A stretch of 64,000 nucleotides of DNA from Arcobacter sp. CECT 8986 (GCF_004116725.1 NZ_PDKG01000011.1:1-64000), one strand, 5' to 3'. Positions 1 to 8,669 are shown, counted from the stretch's first letter. A program made the numbers and translations. Notes: a model not told the origin generated them from the letters alone.

Positions 1-149
1 ATGAGATGGTAAGAATGGTAGATACAATGATATTTACAAATGAGCATGGAGAAGTTTGTCCAGCAGGATGGAACAAAGGTGACGAAGGTATGAAAGCTGA
101 CAAAGATGGTGTTGCTGATTATCTTGCTAAAAATGAGAATAAATTATAA
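1..149 (+). CDS. 2-Cys peroxiredoxin (AhpC/Prx family), C-terminal fragment
   Basis: The window opens inside this gene; the frame begins at base 3 and ends with TAA at 147-149. The visible 48 residues contain the EVCPAGW motif with the resolving cysteine of typical 2-Cys peroxiredoxins, followed by the usual KGDEGMKAD tail. The family reduces hydrogen peroxide and organic hydroperoxides in the cytoplasm, and this C-terminal cysteine forms the inter-subunit disulfide. The N-terminal half with the peroxidatic cysteine lies outside the window. A strong hairpin follows, so it probably ends its transcript here. Confidence 0.9.
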   Translation, partial: EMVRMVDTMIFTNEHGEVCPAGWNKGDEGMKADKDGVADYLAKNENKL

Positions 150-171
150 TAAATAACTACCTTTGATAATG

Positions 172-219
172 AGAAGATACCAAAAAATGGTATCTTCTTC
201 ATTTTATTGACTTTTTTTT
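172..219 (+). terminator. Rho-independent terminator after the peroxiredoxin gene
   Basis: A perfect 9-bp stem, GAAGATACC (173-181) and GGTATCTTC (189-197), encloses a 7-nt A-rich loop. T-rich sequence follows, including eight T at 212-219. It separates the peroxiredoxin gene from rho. Confidence 0.85.
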
Positions 220-315
220 AAATAAACACTACAATTACAAAACTTAAATTTTAAACTAAAAAACTTCAAAAACTACATACTTTATGTATATCGAAATAAA
301 AGGTTAAATAAACTT

Positions 316-1659
316 ATGGAAGAGTCTAAAACTCAATCTAAAACAAAAAGTCCCAAATGTAACGGGAATTCTAGTAGAAAAACTAGAACTCATATCCCAG
401 TTGAAGGGCATACGATAGAAAAACTAAGAGAATATCCTCTCGAAGATTTATTAAAAATCGCTAAAGAACTTAAAGTAGAAAATCCTCAAGAACTTAAAAG
501 ACAAGATTTAATGTTTTCAATTTTAAAAAATCAAATTGATGCAGGTGGATTTGTATTATTTACTGGTATTTTAGAGATAAAAGAGGGTGGATTTGGTTTT
601 TTAAGAGCAATTGATGGTAATTTTTCAGATACTTCTAGTGATTCTTATGTATCTGCTACTCAAATTAGAAAGTTTGCATTAAGAACAGGTGATATAGTTA
701 CTGGACAAGTAAGACCACCAAACAAAGAGAGTGAAAAATATTATGCTTTATTAAAAATTGAAGCAATAAACTACTTACCTGTAAATGAATCTAAAAACAG
801 ACCTCTATTTGATAACTTAACTCCTTTATATTCTACTGATAGATTTAAATTTGAATATAACTCAAATAAAATGACAGGAAGAATACTTGACTTATTTGCA
901 CCTATGGGTAAAGGTCAAAGGGGATTAATCGTTGCCCCTCCAAAAACTGGTAAAACAGAACTATTAAAAGAGTTAGCATACGGTATTACAAGAAATCATC
1001 CAGAAACACACCTAATGGTTCTTCTAATTGATGAAAGACCAGAAGAGGTAACTGATATGCAAAGATGTGTAAAAGGAGAAGTTTATTCTTCTACTTTTGA
1101 TTTACCTGCACATAATCATGTTAGAGTTGCTGAAATTGTTATTGAAAAAGCAAAAAGACTTGTAGAGATGAAAAAAGATGTTGTAATTTTACTTGATTCT
1201 ATTACAAGATTAGCAAGAGCATACAATACTGTAACACCAAGTTCTGGAAAAGTACTTTCTGGTGGGGTTGATGCAAATGCACTACATAAACCAAAAAGAT
1301 TCTTTGGTGCTGCTAGAAATATTGAAGAGGGTGGTTCTTTAACTATTATCTCAACTGCACTTATTGAAACTGGTTCAAAAATGGATGAAGTAATTTTTGA
1401 AGAGTTTAAAGGTACAGGTAACTCAGAAGTTGTATTAAGTAGAAATGCAGCAAATAGAAGAGTTTATCCAGCACTTGATATTATTAAATCAGGAACAAGA
1501 AAAGAAGAGTTACTTCTTACTCCAGAAGTTCTTCAAAAAACATGGATTTTAAGAAATGCAATTTCATCAATGGATGAAGTGGAAGCTTTAAAATTCTTAT
1601 ACTCAAAAATGCAAAAAACTAAAGATAACGAAGAATTCTTTAACTCAATGAATGAATAG
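316..1659 (+). CDS. rho: Transcription termination factor Rho
   Basis: This is the hexameric RNA-dependent ATPase that terminates transcription. An N-terminal Rho-N segment (about residues 30-75) precedes the cold-shock-like RNA-binding domain with GFGFLR at 92-97. The ATPase core has the P-loop APPKTGKTE (207-215), the [13 protein letters not shown] strand (236-248), the Walker B region [14 protein letters not shown] and the RNA-contacting loop [21 protein letters not shown] region near residue 315-335. At 447 residues it has a short lysine/serine-rich N-terminal extension relative to the 419-residue E. coli protein. It starts at an ATG and sits alone between hairpins at 172-219 and 1661-1686, so it is probably monocistronic. 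Confidence 0.98.
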   Translation: MEESKTQSKTKSPKCNGNSSRKTRTHIPVEGHTIEKLREYPLEDLLKIAKELKVENPQELKRQDLMFSILKNQIDAGGFVLFTGILEIKEGGFGFLRAIDGNFSDTSSDSYVSATQIRKFALRTGDIVTGQVRPPNKESEKYYALLKIEAINYLPVNESKNRPLFDNLTPLYSTDRFKFEYNSNKMTGRILDLFAPMGKGQRGLIVAPPKTGKTELLKELAYGITRNHPETHLMVLLIDERPEEVTDMQRCVKGEVYSSTFDLPAHNHVRVAEIVIEKAKRLVEMKKDVVILLDSITRLARAYNTVTPSSGKVLSGGVDANALHKPKRFFGAARNIEEGGSLTIISTALIETGSKMDEVIFEEFKGTGNSEVVLSRNAANRRVYPALDIIKSGTRKEELLLTPEVLQKTWILRNAISSMDEVEALKFLYSKMQKTKDNEEFFNSMNE

Positions 1660-1660
1660 G

Positions 1661-1686
1661 CAAAATTCTGTAAAAACAGAATTTTG
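1661..1686 (+). terminator. Hairpin just downstream of rho
   Basis: A perfect 11-bp inverted repeat, CAAAATTCTGT (1661-1671) and ACAGAATTTTG (1676-1686), with an AAAA loop, begins one base after the rho stop codon. No continuous T tract follows, so it may act as a weak terminator or a 3'-end stabiliser. Confidence 0.6.
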
Positions 1687-1749
1687 TCATCTCAAATAAT
1701 CTATACATACTTGATATTAAAAAATTATATAATTGTGAGAGTTAAATAA

Positions 1750-1771
1750 AAAGAGGTAAAAATACCTCTTT
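1750..1771 (-). terminator. Terminator hairpin downstream of the membrane microprotein
   Basis: AAAGAGGTA (1750-1758) pairs perfectly with TACCTCTTT (1763-1771) around an AAAA loop. Read on the minus strand it is followed by a T-rich stretch, which suits termination of the microprotein gene that ends at 1789. It may also work for transcripts coming from rho. Confidence 0.7.
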
Positions 1772-1788
1772 TCTATGTAGATACAAAG

Positions 1789-1884
1789 TTACTTTTCTTT
1801 TACAAAAAGACCAACTACCCAGCTAAAACCTGCAAATGCTAGTAGCCCTGAAACTATAAAAATTAGTATCTCTGTGATAAACAT
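1789..1884 (-). CDS. Single-pass membrane microprotein, 31 residues
   Basis: This is a very short ATG-started frame of 31 codons ending with TAA. It has a strong purine-rich ribosome site (GGAAAGGGGAC) about 4 bases before the start. Residues 6-28 form one continuous hydrophobic helix with glycines at 13, 19 and 25 and a tryptophan at 22; the protein ends in the charged tail KEK. A terminator hairpin lies directly downstream and a 16-bp palindrome lies upstream, so it looks like a complete transcription unit. I do not recognise the family. Short single-helix proteins often act as accessory subunits of membrane complexes such as oxidases or efflux pumps; which partner applies here is unknown. 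It could still be non-coding, but the ribosome site, hydrophobicity pattern and flanking signals all agree. Confidence 0.65.
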   Translation of the reverse strand: MFITEILIFIVSGLLAFAGFSWVVGLFVKEK

Positions 1885-1909
1885 AATGTCCCCTTTCCTT
1901 ATTTTATAA

Positions 1910-1925
1910 ATGAATGCTCATTCAT
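1910..1925. promoter_or_regulatory. TetR-type operator palindrome
   Basis: The 16-bp perfect palindrome ATGAATGCTCATTCAT lies 26 bases upstream of the microprotein start codon. Paired TGAATG/CATTCA half-sites with a 2-bp centre are typical of operators bound by TetR/AcrR-family repressors. No TetR gene is in the window, so the regulator would act from elsewhere. Confidence 0.55.
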
Positions 1926-2091
1926 AAACATAATAATGAATTTTAGGGCATTTTAAATTAGAAGAAAATTAAATAATAAAAAAATTGCCAATTTATATGC
2001 ATAAACTACAAATAAAAAAGTATAAAAATTATGATTTTAAAAATTTGTTTTAATATGAATACTTTTAACAAAGTAGTTATCAATTTTTTGT

Positions 2092-2097
2092 TATAAT
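2092..2097 (+). promoter_or_regulatory. -10 box of the murI-dnaX unit
   Basis: A consensus TATAAT preceded by a T-rich stretch lies 25 bases before the murI start codon. There is no obvious -35 hexamer, as is usual for sigma-70 promoters in Campylobacterota. Confidence 0.6.
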
Positions 2098-2122
2098 CGG
2101 CAAAATTGAAATAAGGTAAAAG

Positions 2123-2914
2123 TTGAAAATAGGTGTATTTGATTCTGGCCTCGGTGGATTAACTGTTGTAAAAGCAATTAGTGAACATTTTAAGGGTGCA
2201 GATATTTTTTATATAGCTGATACAGCATATGCTCCATATGGAGATAAGACGCAAGAAGAGATAAGGAATAGGTGCATTCAAATCACTGAATTTTTGATTT
2301 ATTCTTTTAATATAGAAGCGTTAATTGTTGCTTGCAATACAGCAACTTCTGCTGCAATTAAATATTTAAGAGATGTATATAAAGATTTAATTGTAATAGG
2401 AACAGAACCAGGAATCAAACCAGCACTTAATTTAACAAAAACATCAAAAGTTGCAGTTTTGGCAACGAAAGCTACACTAAAAGGTGAAAAGTATCAACAG
2501 TTAGTTGAGAACTTATCTAAAGGTAAAGATATTACTTTATATGAACAAGCTTGCGTTGGTTTAGTTGAACAAATAGAAAATGGTGAAATTAATTCACCAA
2601 AAACTTATGAGATGTTAAAGCAGTGGCTTTTACCAATGAAAGAAAAAAATGTAGATACAATTGTTTTGGGTTGTACTCATTATCCTTTAGTTAGTGATGT
2701 AATAAGAGATATTATGGGGAATGAAATAAATTTAATCGAAACTGGAAATGCTATTGCAAATAGATTAATTTATTTGACTTCTTTAAAAGGGCATAATGAA
2801 GAGAATCCTTTAAATATATCAATTGGATATACAGGGAAAATTAATAGAACTATGATAAATAAAATTTTTAAAGATTATAACAATAAGATTGAAGTAAGGA
2901 ATTGTAAGATATGA
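2123..2914 (+). CDS. murI: Glutamate racemase MurI
   Basis: The enzyme converts L-glutamate to D-glutamate for peptidoglycan synthesis in the cytoplasm. The N-terminal GVFDSGLGG motif and the two catalytic cysteines are present: C71 in ACNTATSAA and C184 in GCTHYPL. At 263 residues the length is normal. The start is a TTG at 2123; a TAAGG ribosome site precedes it and the conserved MKIGVFDSG sequence begins there. It overlaps the start of dnaX by 4 bases (ATGA), so the two are probably translationally coupled. Confidence 0.96.
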   Translation: MKIGVFDSGLGGLTVVKAISEHFKGADIFYIADTAYAPYGDKTQEEIRNRCIQITEFLIYSFNIEALIVACNTATSAAIKYLRDVYKDLIVIGTEPGIKPALNLTKTSKVAVLATKATLKGEKYQQLVENLSKGKDITLYEQACVGLVEQIENGEINSPKTYEMLKQWLLPMKEKNVDTIVLGCTHYPLVSDVIRDIMGNEINLIETGNAIANRLIYLTSLKGHNEENPLNISIGYTGKINRTMINKIFKDYNNKIEVRNCKI

Positions 2915-5049
2915 GTGAAGTACTAACAGATAAAAAAGTTTTAGCATTAAAATATAGACCAAAAAGATTTGAGGATTTAGTAGGGCAAAGTACAATTTCT
3001 CAAACATTATCGTTAGCATTAGATTCAAATAGATTATCACATGCATATCTTTTTAGTGGATTAAGAGGAAGTGGAAAAACAAGTACAGCTAGAATTATGG
3101 CTAAAGCACTTTTATGTTCAAATGGTCCTACATCAAAACCTTGTGAAGTTTGTGAAAATTGTCAAAGTGCAAATGCAAATAGACACTTAGATATTATAGA
3201 AATGGATGCTGCTAGTAATAGGGGAATTGATGATATTAAAGATTTAATAGAGCACACTAAATATAAACCAAGTAGTGCAAGATTTAAAGTATTTATTATT
3301 GATGAAGTTCATATGCTTACAACTCAAGCTTTTAATGCTTTATTAAAGACATTAGAAGAGCCACCAAGTTTTGTAAAATTTATTTTGGCTACTACTGACC
3401 CTTTAAAATTACCTGCAACAATATTAAGTAGAACTCAGCATTTTAGATTTAATAAAATATCAAACTCTGATGTTGTTCATCATTTAGCACATATTTTAAT
3501 AGAAGAAGATGTTGAGTATGAAACTGAAGCACTTGAAATTTTAGCAAGAAGTGGACAAGGTAGTTTAAGAGATACATTAACACTACTTGACCAAGCAATT
3601 ATTTATTCAAAAGGTAAAGTAAATACTATTGCAGTTGTTGAGATGTTAGGTTTAATAGAACCAAAAGTAATGGATGAGATTTTTGATATTGTTTTAAATA
3701 AAAAAGATATTACTACATTAATAAAAAAACTTGAAAATTATGAAGTATCACAAGTTTGTGATGAAATGACAATCTATTTAAAACAAAAAATGTTAGATAA
3801 AGATGCAAAATTTGATTTACTTTTATTTGATAGATTTTTTAGAATATTAGGAGATGCAAAACATCTTTTAGCTTTAAATTCTGATTCAAGCTTTGTTTTA
3901 ATTTTAAGTTTATTAAAAATGCAAGAAGCAACTAATTTAAAATCAATTCAAGATATTATAAATCAAGTAGAGCAAGTAGAAGTTCAACCAGCTGTAAAAG
4001 AGGCTATTTCCTCTCAGAAAGTTTTAGAAGATGCAAAAGAAGATACAAATCATTTATATAGTGAAGTAAAACAAGAAGAGATAAAACCAGCTGAAATTTC
4101 AAAAGAAGAGATAAAACAAAAAGTTGAAGAGAATTTAGAAACAATAAAACCTCAAGTACAAGTACAAGAAGAAGTTTCAGATTCAAATCCTTTTGAAACT
4201 CCATTTGATATGGAACCAGAAACAAAAATTGAAGAACCAAATGTTGCAGATATAGTAATGAGTAGTGAAAATAATACTTTAGATTTAAATGTAATTGATG
4301 CTGTTGAATTTACTACACCATTTGATGAAAATTTTGAAGATACAAATTTTGAACCAAATGAGCAATATGAACAACCTGCTACTTCAAATAGTGTAGTTGA
4401 AGAACCTATTGTTCAAGAAACACAAAAAACTAATGAGATAGAACAACAAAATAGTACAATCGAAAATGAAGATAGTGATGATGCACTAAATGATGCTTTA
4501 TCTTCTCATTTAGAGCAAGAAAAAGACCCAGCTTTTGAACTTTATGAAAAAGTTATAAATAGAGTATATGATAGAGATGTTAGATTGGGTGAGTGTTTTG
4601 AAGATAATTTTGTATTTAAAAGTTATGAAGATAAAAAACTTCAAATTATCTCTTATGCTCAAGGTGATGAGAGAAAATTTTTGTTTAAACACTTTGGAAT
4701 ATTAAAGACATTTATATATGATGTATTTGGAAGTGAAACTGAATTAGATTTTATAAAAGATGATTCGTCATCAACTCAAAAAAAAAAATCTAAAGTAGAA
4801 GAAAAACCTCAAATAAATGAAGAAGCAAATCCTGTTTCTTCACAAACTCAACAACAAGTAGTTGAACCACAAGCAATAGAAGATGACTTACAAGGTGGTT
4901 CTGGTTGTGTTGCTACTATGCATAATAGTGAAAAACCTACACCTTCTCAGCAAGAATTAGAAATAAATGATATCTTAAACTCAAAGATGCTTAATAAAGC
5001 AAAAGAGCTTTTTGATATAAAAAAAATAACAGTAAAGACAAAGACTTAA
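2911..5049 (+). CDS. dnaX: DNA polymerase III subunit gamma/tau
   Basis: This is the clamp-loader ATPase that loads the beta clamp and, as tau, couples polymerase to helicase. The AAA+ module shows Walker A GLRGSGKT (50-57), zinc-ligand cysteines C69, C78, C81 and C84, Walker B DEVH (131-134) and the sensor/arginine-finger SRT at 173-175. From about residue 365 a long acidic, low-complexity linker leads to a C-terminal tau-like region of about residues 540-710. At 712 residues it is tau-sized. A run of eleven A at 4778-4788 lies inside codons 623-626; both one-base slippage directions reach a stop within a few codons, which would give a protein of about 627 residues. It is coupled to murI by a 4-base overlap and ends before a hairpin. 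Confidence 0.96.
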   Translation: MSEVLTDKKVLALKYRPKRFEDLVGQSTISQTLSLALDSNRLSHAYLFSGLRGSGKTSTARIMAKALLCSNGPTSKPCEVCENCQSANANRHLDIIEMDAASNRGIDDIKDLIEHTKYKPSSARFKVFIIDEVHMLTTQAFNALLKTLEEPPSFVKFILATTDPLKLPATILSRTQHFRFNKISNSDVVHHLAHILIEEDVEYETEALEILARSGQGSLRDTLTLLDQAIIYSKGKVNTIAVVEMLGLIEPKVMDEIFDIVLNKKDITTLIKKLENYEVSQVCDEMTIYLKQKMLDKDAKFDLLLFDRFFRILGDAKHLLALNSDSSFVLILSLLKMQEATNLKSIQDIINQVEQVEVQPAVKEAISSQKVLEDAKEDTNHLYSEVKQEEIKPAEISKEEIKQKVEENLETIKPQVQVQEEVSDSNPFETPFDMEPETKIEEPNVADIVMSSENNTLDLNVIDAVEFTTPFDENFEDTNFEPNEQYEQPATSNSVVEEPIVQETQKTNEIEQQNSTIENEDSDDALNDALSSHLEQEKDPAFELYEKVINRVYDRDVRLGECFEDNFVFKSYEDKKLQIISYAQGDERKFLFKHFGILKTFIYDVFGSETELDFIKDDSSSTQKKKSKVEEKPQINEEANPVSSQTQQQVVEPQAIEDDLQGGSGCVATMHNSEKPTPSQQELEINDILNSKMLNKAKELFDIKKITVKTKT
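4778..4788 (+). other. A11 homopolymer in dnaX, possible slippage site
   Basis: Eleven consecutive A encode the end of Q623 and K624-K626. One extra A gives AAA ATC TAA and one A fewer gives AAT CTA AAG TAG, so either shift ends translation at once and removes about the last 85 residues. Transcriptional slippage at an A9 run in dnaX is established in Thermus; its use here is inferred. Confidence 0.45.
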
Positions 5050-5075
5050 TTCCAGTTTTTAGGCATTTAAGTCTT
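5041..5075 (+). terminator. Hairpin at the end of dnaX
   Basis: AAGACTTAA (5041-5049) and TTAAGTCTT (5067-5075) are perfectly complementary around a 17-nt loop that could close further through CC and GG. The stem includes the dnaX stop codon and is followed by GTTTG. It probably separates dnaX from the next gene. Confidence 0.6.
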
Positions 5076-5082
5076 GTTTGAA

Positions 5083-5088
5083 TATAAT
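5083..5088 (+). promoter_or_regulatory. -10 box upstream of the thioredoxin-fold protein
   Basis: TATAAT lies 31 bases before the start codon at 5120, immediately after the dnaX hairpin. An AAGGAGAA ribosome site follows it. Confidence 0.5.
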
Positions 5089-5119
5089 GTTCGATAAATT
5101 TAAATAAGGAGAATTAGTT

Positions 5120-5953
5120 ATGTCTTTAACAACAAAGACACTACTTATAAGTTCACTTCTTTTTAGTAGTATATATGCAAATAGTATAGATGATAAAGTA
5201 ATAAGTTTTGAAAAGAAAAGATTTTCAAGTAATAAAAGAGTTGAGATAAAAGATTTATCAATCAGCATGAAAAAAGAACTACCTGTTAAAGGATGGTACG
5301 GGTTTGTTATTGATGTAAATGCACAAATTGCAAATAAAAATCTAAATGCAAAAGATACTCTTTTCTCAAATGGAGAAGTTATTGCTCCTGAGTTAGTAGA
5401 TATGAAAACAGGAAAATCATTTAAAGAAATGATGACTCCTGAACTAACAAGTATTTACTATAGTAAAAAAAGATTAATTGCAGGAAAAGATAATGCAAAA
5501 GATAAACTTGTAGTATTTTCTGATCCATTGTGTCCATTTTGTATAGAGTTTATGCCAAATGTAATTGAATATGTAAAAAAACATGATGATATAGCTTTAT
5601 ATTATTATCATTTCCCTCTTTTACAAATTCATCCAGCATCAAAAATAATAGTAAAAGCAATGCTTGTTGCTAAACAAAAAGGTGTAAAAGATATTGAGTT
5701 GAAAGTTTATAAAGCTAACTTTACAAAATATATGACTCCTGAAGAAAAAGATGCAAGTAAAATTTTAAAAACATTTAATAAACTTATAAATACAGATATA
5801 AAACTTAGTGAGTTAAATAATAAAACAATTGATGAAGAAGTTTTTACAGATATAAATATGGGTGAAAATGTAATGGTTGAAGGAACTCCAACTATATTTG
5901 TAAATGGAAAACAAGATAAAACAAAATTAGAATATGAAATGTTAGGAAAATAG
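5120..5953 (+). CDS. Periplasmic thiol-disulfide oxidoreductase (DsbA/DsbC/G-like thioredoxin fold)
   Basis: The first 20 residues form a signal peptide ending in a plausible SIYA cleavage site. After a region of about 100 residues comes a thioredoxin fold with the redox motif C138-P-F-C141 in FSDPLCPFC, and the cis-proline loop GTP (P257) near the C terminus. The 277-residue layout, with an N-terminal domain before the catalytic domain, resembles DsbC/DsbG-type isomerases and related Campylobacterota thioredoxin-fold proteins more than plain DsbA. It probably forms or repairs disulfides in exported proteins; the exact client is not visible. hemC begins 3 bases after its stop, so the two are likely co-transcribed. 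Confidence 0.85.
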   Translation: MSLTTKTLLISSLLFSSIYANSIDDKVISFEKKRFSSNKRVEIKDLSISMKKELPVKGWYGFVIDVNAQIANKNLNAKDTLFSNGEVIAPELVDMKTGKSFKEMMTPELTSIYYSKKRLIAGKDNAKDKLVVFSDPLCPFCIEFMPNVIEYVKKHDDIALYYYHFPLLQIHPASKIIVKAMLVAKQKGVKDIELKVYKANFTKYMTPEEKDASKILKTFNKLINTDIKLSELNNKTIDEEVFTDINMGENVMVEGTPTIFVNGKQDKTKLEYEMLGK

Positions 5954-5956
5954 TAA

Positions 5957-6898
5957 ATGGAAAAACTAGTAATTGCAACAAGAAGAAGTAAATTAGCATT
6001 ATGGCAAAGTGAATATATCAAAGATAGACTATTAGAGTTATATCCAAATATGACTATTGAGTTAAATGAAATATCAACAAGAGCAGATAAAATATTAGAT
6101 GTTCCATTGGCAAAAATTGGTGGAAAAGGTCTATTTACAAAAGAGTTAGAAATAGCACTACTAAATAAAGAAGCTGATATTGCAGTACATAGTTTAAAAG
6201 ATGTTCCAGTTGTATTTGAAGATGGTTTTAAACTAGCAGCTGTTACAAAAAGATTTGACCCAAGAGATGCATTTTTAAGTGAAAAATATTCAAGTATAGA
6301 TGAACTTCCACAAGGTGCAGTTGTAGGAACAACAAGTCTTAGAAGAAGAATGGAATTAAAAATGTTAAGACCTGATATAAATCTAAAAGATTTAAGAGGT
6401 AATATAAATACAAGAATTGCTAAGTTAAAAGCAGGTGAATATGATGCAATTATTTTAGCAGCAACTGGTGTACAAAAATTGAAAATTGAAGGTGAAGTTA
6501 AACATTTTGCTCCAATCTCAACTGATAAAATGACTCCATCAATGGGACAAGCAATTTTAGGAATTGAGACTTTAGATAATCCAGAATTAATTGAACTTTT
6601 ATCAGCATTACATGATAAAGATGCACATATTGAAGCTACAATTGAAAGAGACTTTGTAAGAGTATTAGAAGGTGGTTGTCAAGTTCCAATCGGTGTAAAA
6701 GCTACAATTAGTGAAGATAAACAAACTGTAAAAGTTGATGCAATAGTTGGAATGCCAGATGCAAGTGAACATATTGAAGATAGTGTAACTGTTGAAATAG
6801 GTAAATTTGAAACAGTTGGTAAAGAAATGGCACAAAAATTCATAGCAAAAGGTGCAAAAGAGTTATTAGCAAAAGCAGAAAAGGTAGCTTTCCAATAA
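5957..6898 (+). CDS. hemC: Porphobilinogen deaminase (hydroxymethylbilane synthase)
   Basis: The enzyme joins four porphobilinogen units into hydroxymethylbilane for haem and sirohaem synthesis. The fold is recognised from the N-terminal ATRRSKLALWQ motif, the catalytic aspartate D82 in HSLKDVP, the arginine-rich TSLRRRM substrate-binding segment, and the dipyrromethane-cofactor attachment site C241 in LEGGCQVPIG. At 313 residues the length matches the family. Its sirohaem branch would supply the nitrite/sulfite reductase encoded at 44.9 kb. It follows the thioredoxin-fold gene by 3 bases without its own visible promoter. Confidence 0.97.
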   Translation: MEKLVIATRRSKLALWQSEYIKDRLLELYPNMTIELNEISTRADKILDVPLAKIGGKGLFTKELEIALLNKEADIAVHSLKDVPVVFEDGFKLAAVTKRFDPRDAFLSEKYSSIDELPQGAVVGTTSLRRRMELKMLRPDINLKDLRGNINTRIAKLKAGEYDAIILAATGVQKLKIEGEVKHFAPISTDKMTPSMGQAILGIETLDNPELIELLSALHDKDAHIEATIERDFVRVLEGGCQVPIGVKATISEDKQTVKVDAIVGMPDASEHIEDSVTVEIGKFETVGKEMAQKFIAKGAKELLAKAEKVAFQ

Positions 6899-6904
6899 AT
6901 TGTG

Positions 6905-6910
6905 TATAAT
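6905..6910 (+). promoter_or_regulatory. -10 box of the isochorismatase-family gene
   Basis: TATAAT lies 29 bases before the ATG at 6940; a TAGGAGAG ribosome site is in between. Confidence 0.5.
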
Positions 6911-6939
6911 TAATGTACATCTTAAAGTAGGAGAGCCTT

Positions 6940-7482
6940 ATGAGAATTCATGCAAATGATGCACTATTTTGTTTAGTGGATGTACAAGAAAGACTATTTC
7001 CACATATAAAAGATTATGAGAAGTTAGAAAAAAATCTTCTAACATTGGTAAAAGGTTTACAGTTACATGAAATGCCTTTTATCATAAATGAACAGTATAA
7101 AAAAGGAATAGGTGAGACAATACCAAGTTTAAATGAACTAGTTGAGTCTTATCCTCATTTTGAAAAAACTACTTTTTCTTGTTGTAAAAATGAACCAACA
7201 TTTGAAGCAATAAAAGAGCTAAAAAGAAAGTTTGTTATAGTTGCAGGTATTGAAACACATGTTTGTGTATTGCAAACTTGTATTGATTTATTAGAAGCTG
7301 GATTACAACCTGTATTGGTTACTGATTGTGTTGGTTCTAGAAAAGAACATGATACAGAAGTTGCTATAAGTAGATTAGTTCAAGCTGGAGTAATTCCTAC
7401 AACTTACGAATCACTTTTATTTGAACTTACAGTAAATGCAAAACATCCTGCATTTAAAGAGATTTCAAAGTTAGTAAAATAG
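6940..7482 (+). CDS. Isochorismatase-family cysteine hydrolase
   Basis: This is a 180-residue single-domain cysteine hydrolase. The family catalytic triad can be read as D14 (CLVDVQERLF), K76 (FEKTTFSC) and C109 (ETHVCVLQT), with the usual GIETHVCV strand before the nucleophile. Family members hydrolyse isochorismate, nicotinamide, ureidoacrylate or related amides; the sequence does not decide between them. The metal-site histidines of nicotinamidases are not evident, so a YcaC-like hydrolase is more likely. The gene stands alone between its own -10 box and a bidirectional terminator. Confidence 0.88.
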   Translation: MRIHANDALFCLVDVQERLFPHIKDYEKLEKNLLTLVKGLQLHEMPFIINEQYKKGIGETIPSLNELVESYPHFEKTTFSCCKNEPTFEAIKELKRKFVIVAGIETHVCVLQTCIDLLEAGLQPVLVTDCVGSRKEHDTEVAISRLVQAGVIPTTYESLLFELTVNAKHPAFKEISKLVK

Positions 7483-7500
7483 AGTATTCTATTTTACTAA
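7471..7500. terminator. Bidirectional terminator between the isochorismatase gene and nnrS
   Basis: A perfect 13-bp stem, TTAGTAAAATAGA (7471-7483) and TCTATTTTACTAA (7488-7500), encloses the loop GTAT. It contains the last codons of the plus-strand gene and ends 3 bases from the minus-strand stop codon of the nnrS-like gene, so it serves both convergent genes. Confidence 0.85.
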
Positions 7501-7502
7501 TT

Positions 7503-8669
7503 TTAAGATTTTATTCTTAATAAAAATCTACCATATTTAAATAACCATAATATAAATAGCAATATCCAAAGAGTAAAACCTAAATGTAAAAATAGAGTAT
7601 AAATATCATTATTTAATATAAACTCTATTGATGTAATAATTCTTGCAAAAATAACTACTTGAGTTAATAAGAAAAGAAATTTTGTATATCTATCAGCAGT
7701 AATTACTTGTGCTGGAACAGCATGCCCTAAACATACCCTTGAACCAAAGCCAATAAGAAGTGTAGTTGCAAAACCTAAAGCAAAGATATGAAAAGATAGT
7801 TTAAAACTATATGTAACAAATATAGACTCTAAAAACAAAGATATATAAGCAATCTCAAACCAAATTAAACCAACTGATAAAATAGATAAAATTGCAGGAA
7901 CTTTTTTTACTATATTTAATTTATAAATAATAAATCCAAAAAATAAAGAACTAATAAATGAGATAATAGCAGTCAAATATGCTAATTGAAATTGTAATGA
8001 TATACCTGTTAAAATAAGTAATAAAATTGATATTTGTTTTGTATATTTAGGCAATTTATTTATTGGAGTTTTTGTAAAAGTAAAAAAGAATGCAGGAATC
8101 ATTTTAAGTGCAATAATAAATATAATGCAAAGTAAATATGAAAAGAATATAAGCATAGATAAATTTGTAGAAAAAATAGCTTCTATTATTAGTAAAGTTG
8201 CACCAAGTATTAATATATAATTTATAAATAAACTATCTTCTTTATTTATAGCTTTACCAGCTTTTATTGTCTCAAAAAATATTTTGATAAAATAAAATAT
8301 TGTAAAACTAACAATAATTTTTCCAATGATTACATTTATAAATAAAGCTGTCAAAATTCCTACTTGATAAACTATCCACGCATATAAATATTTGTTTTTA
8401 TTTATAACATTTGATGAGGTATATTTAGGTATTACAGTTATTAAAAAGCCTAAAAAAGCATTTGTAAAAACACCAAAATTTAATCCAAATCCATGAACTA
8501 AACTAAAGTTTATATCTAAATTTGCAATAAAACTACTAAAAGATATAGCCATAATAAAAATTGCAAAAAATATTGATGAAGAGAAAAATATTTGATGTGG
8601 TTGAGAAGTAAATCTTTTCCACCAAGTTTTTTCAATTATTGGTTGATTTGGGAGTGTTGAAAATTGCAT
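7503..8669 (-). CDS. nnrS: NnrS-family multi-pass membrane protein (nitric-oxide/nitrosative stress)
   Basis: This 388-residue protein has about twelve hydrophobic segments. Family landmarks are the N-terminal SQPHQIFF segment, the GFLITVIPKYTSS loop after the third helix and the conserved region with SFHIFALGFATTLLIGFGSR followed by CLGHA. NnrS proteins bind haem and copper and are linked to denitrification and to relief of nitrosative stress; the biochemical mechanism is not settled. An FNR/NNR-type box lies 52-65 bases upstream with a matching -10, so it should be switched on by low oxygen or nitric oxide. It lies downstream of the prp operon but is insulated from it by a terminator. Confidence 0.88.
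   Translation of the reverse strand: MQFSTLPNQPIIEKTWWKRFTSQPHQIFFSSSIFFAIFIMAISFSSFIANLDINFSLVHGFGLNFGVFTNAFLGFLITVIPKYTSSNVINKNKYLYAWIVYQVGILTALFINVIIGKIIVSFTIFYFIKIFFETIKAGKAINKEDSLFINYILILGATLLIIEAIFSTNLSMLIFFSYLLCIIFIIALKMIPAFFFTFTKTPINKLPKYTKQISILLLILTGISLQFQLAYLTAIISFISSLFFGFIIYKLNIVKKVPAILSILSVGLIWFEIAYISLFLESIFVTYSFKLSFHIFALGFATTLLIGFGSRVCLGHAVPAQVITADRYTKFLFLLTQVVIFARIITSIEFILNNDIYTLFLHLGFTLWILLFILWLFKYGRFLLRIKS

Noticed and set aside
1886-2122. A possible TetR regulator gene close to the palindrome at 1910-1925.
   Set aside because: No frame with a helix-turn-helix was found on either strand in this gap or in the flanking genes.
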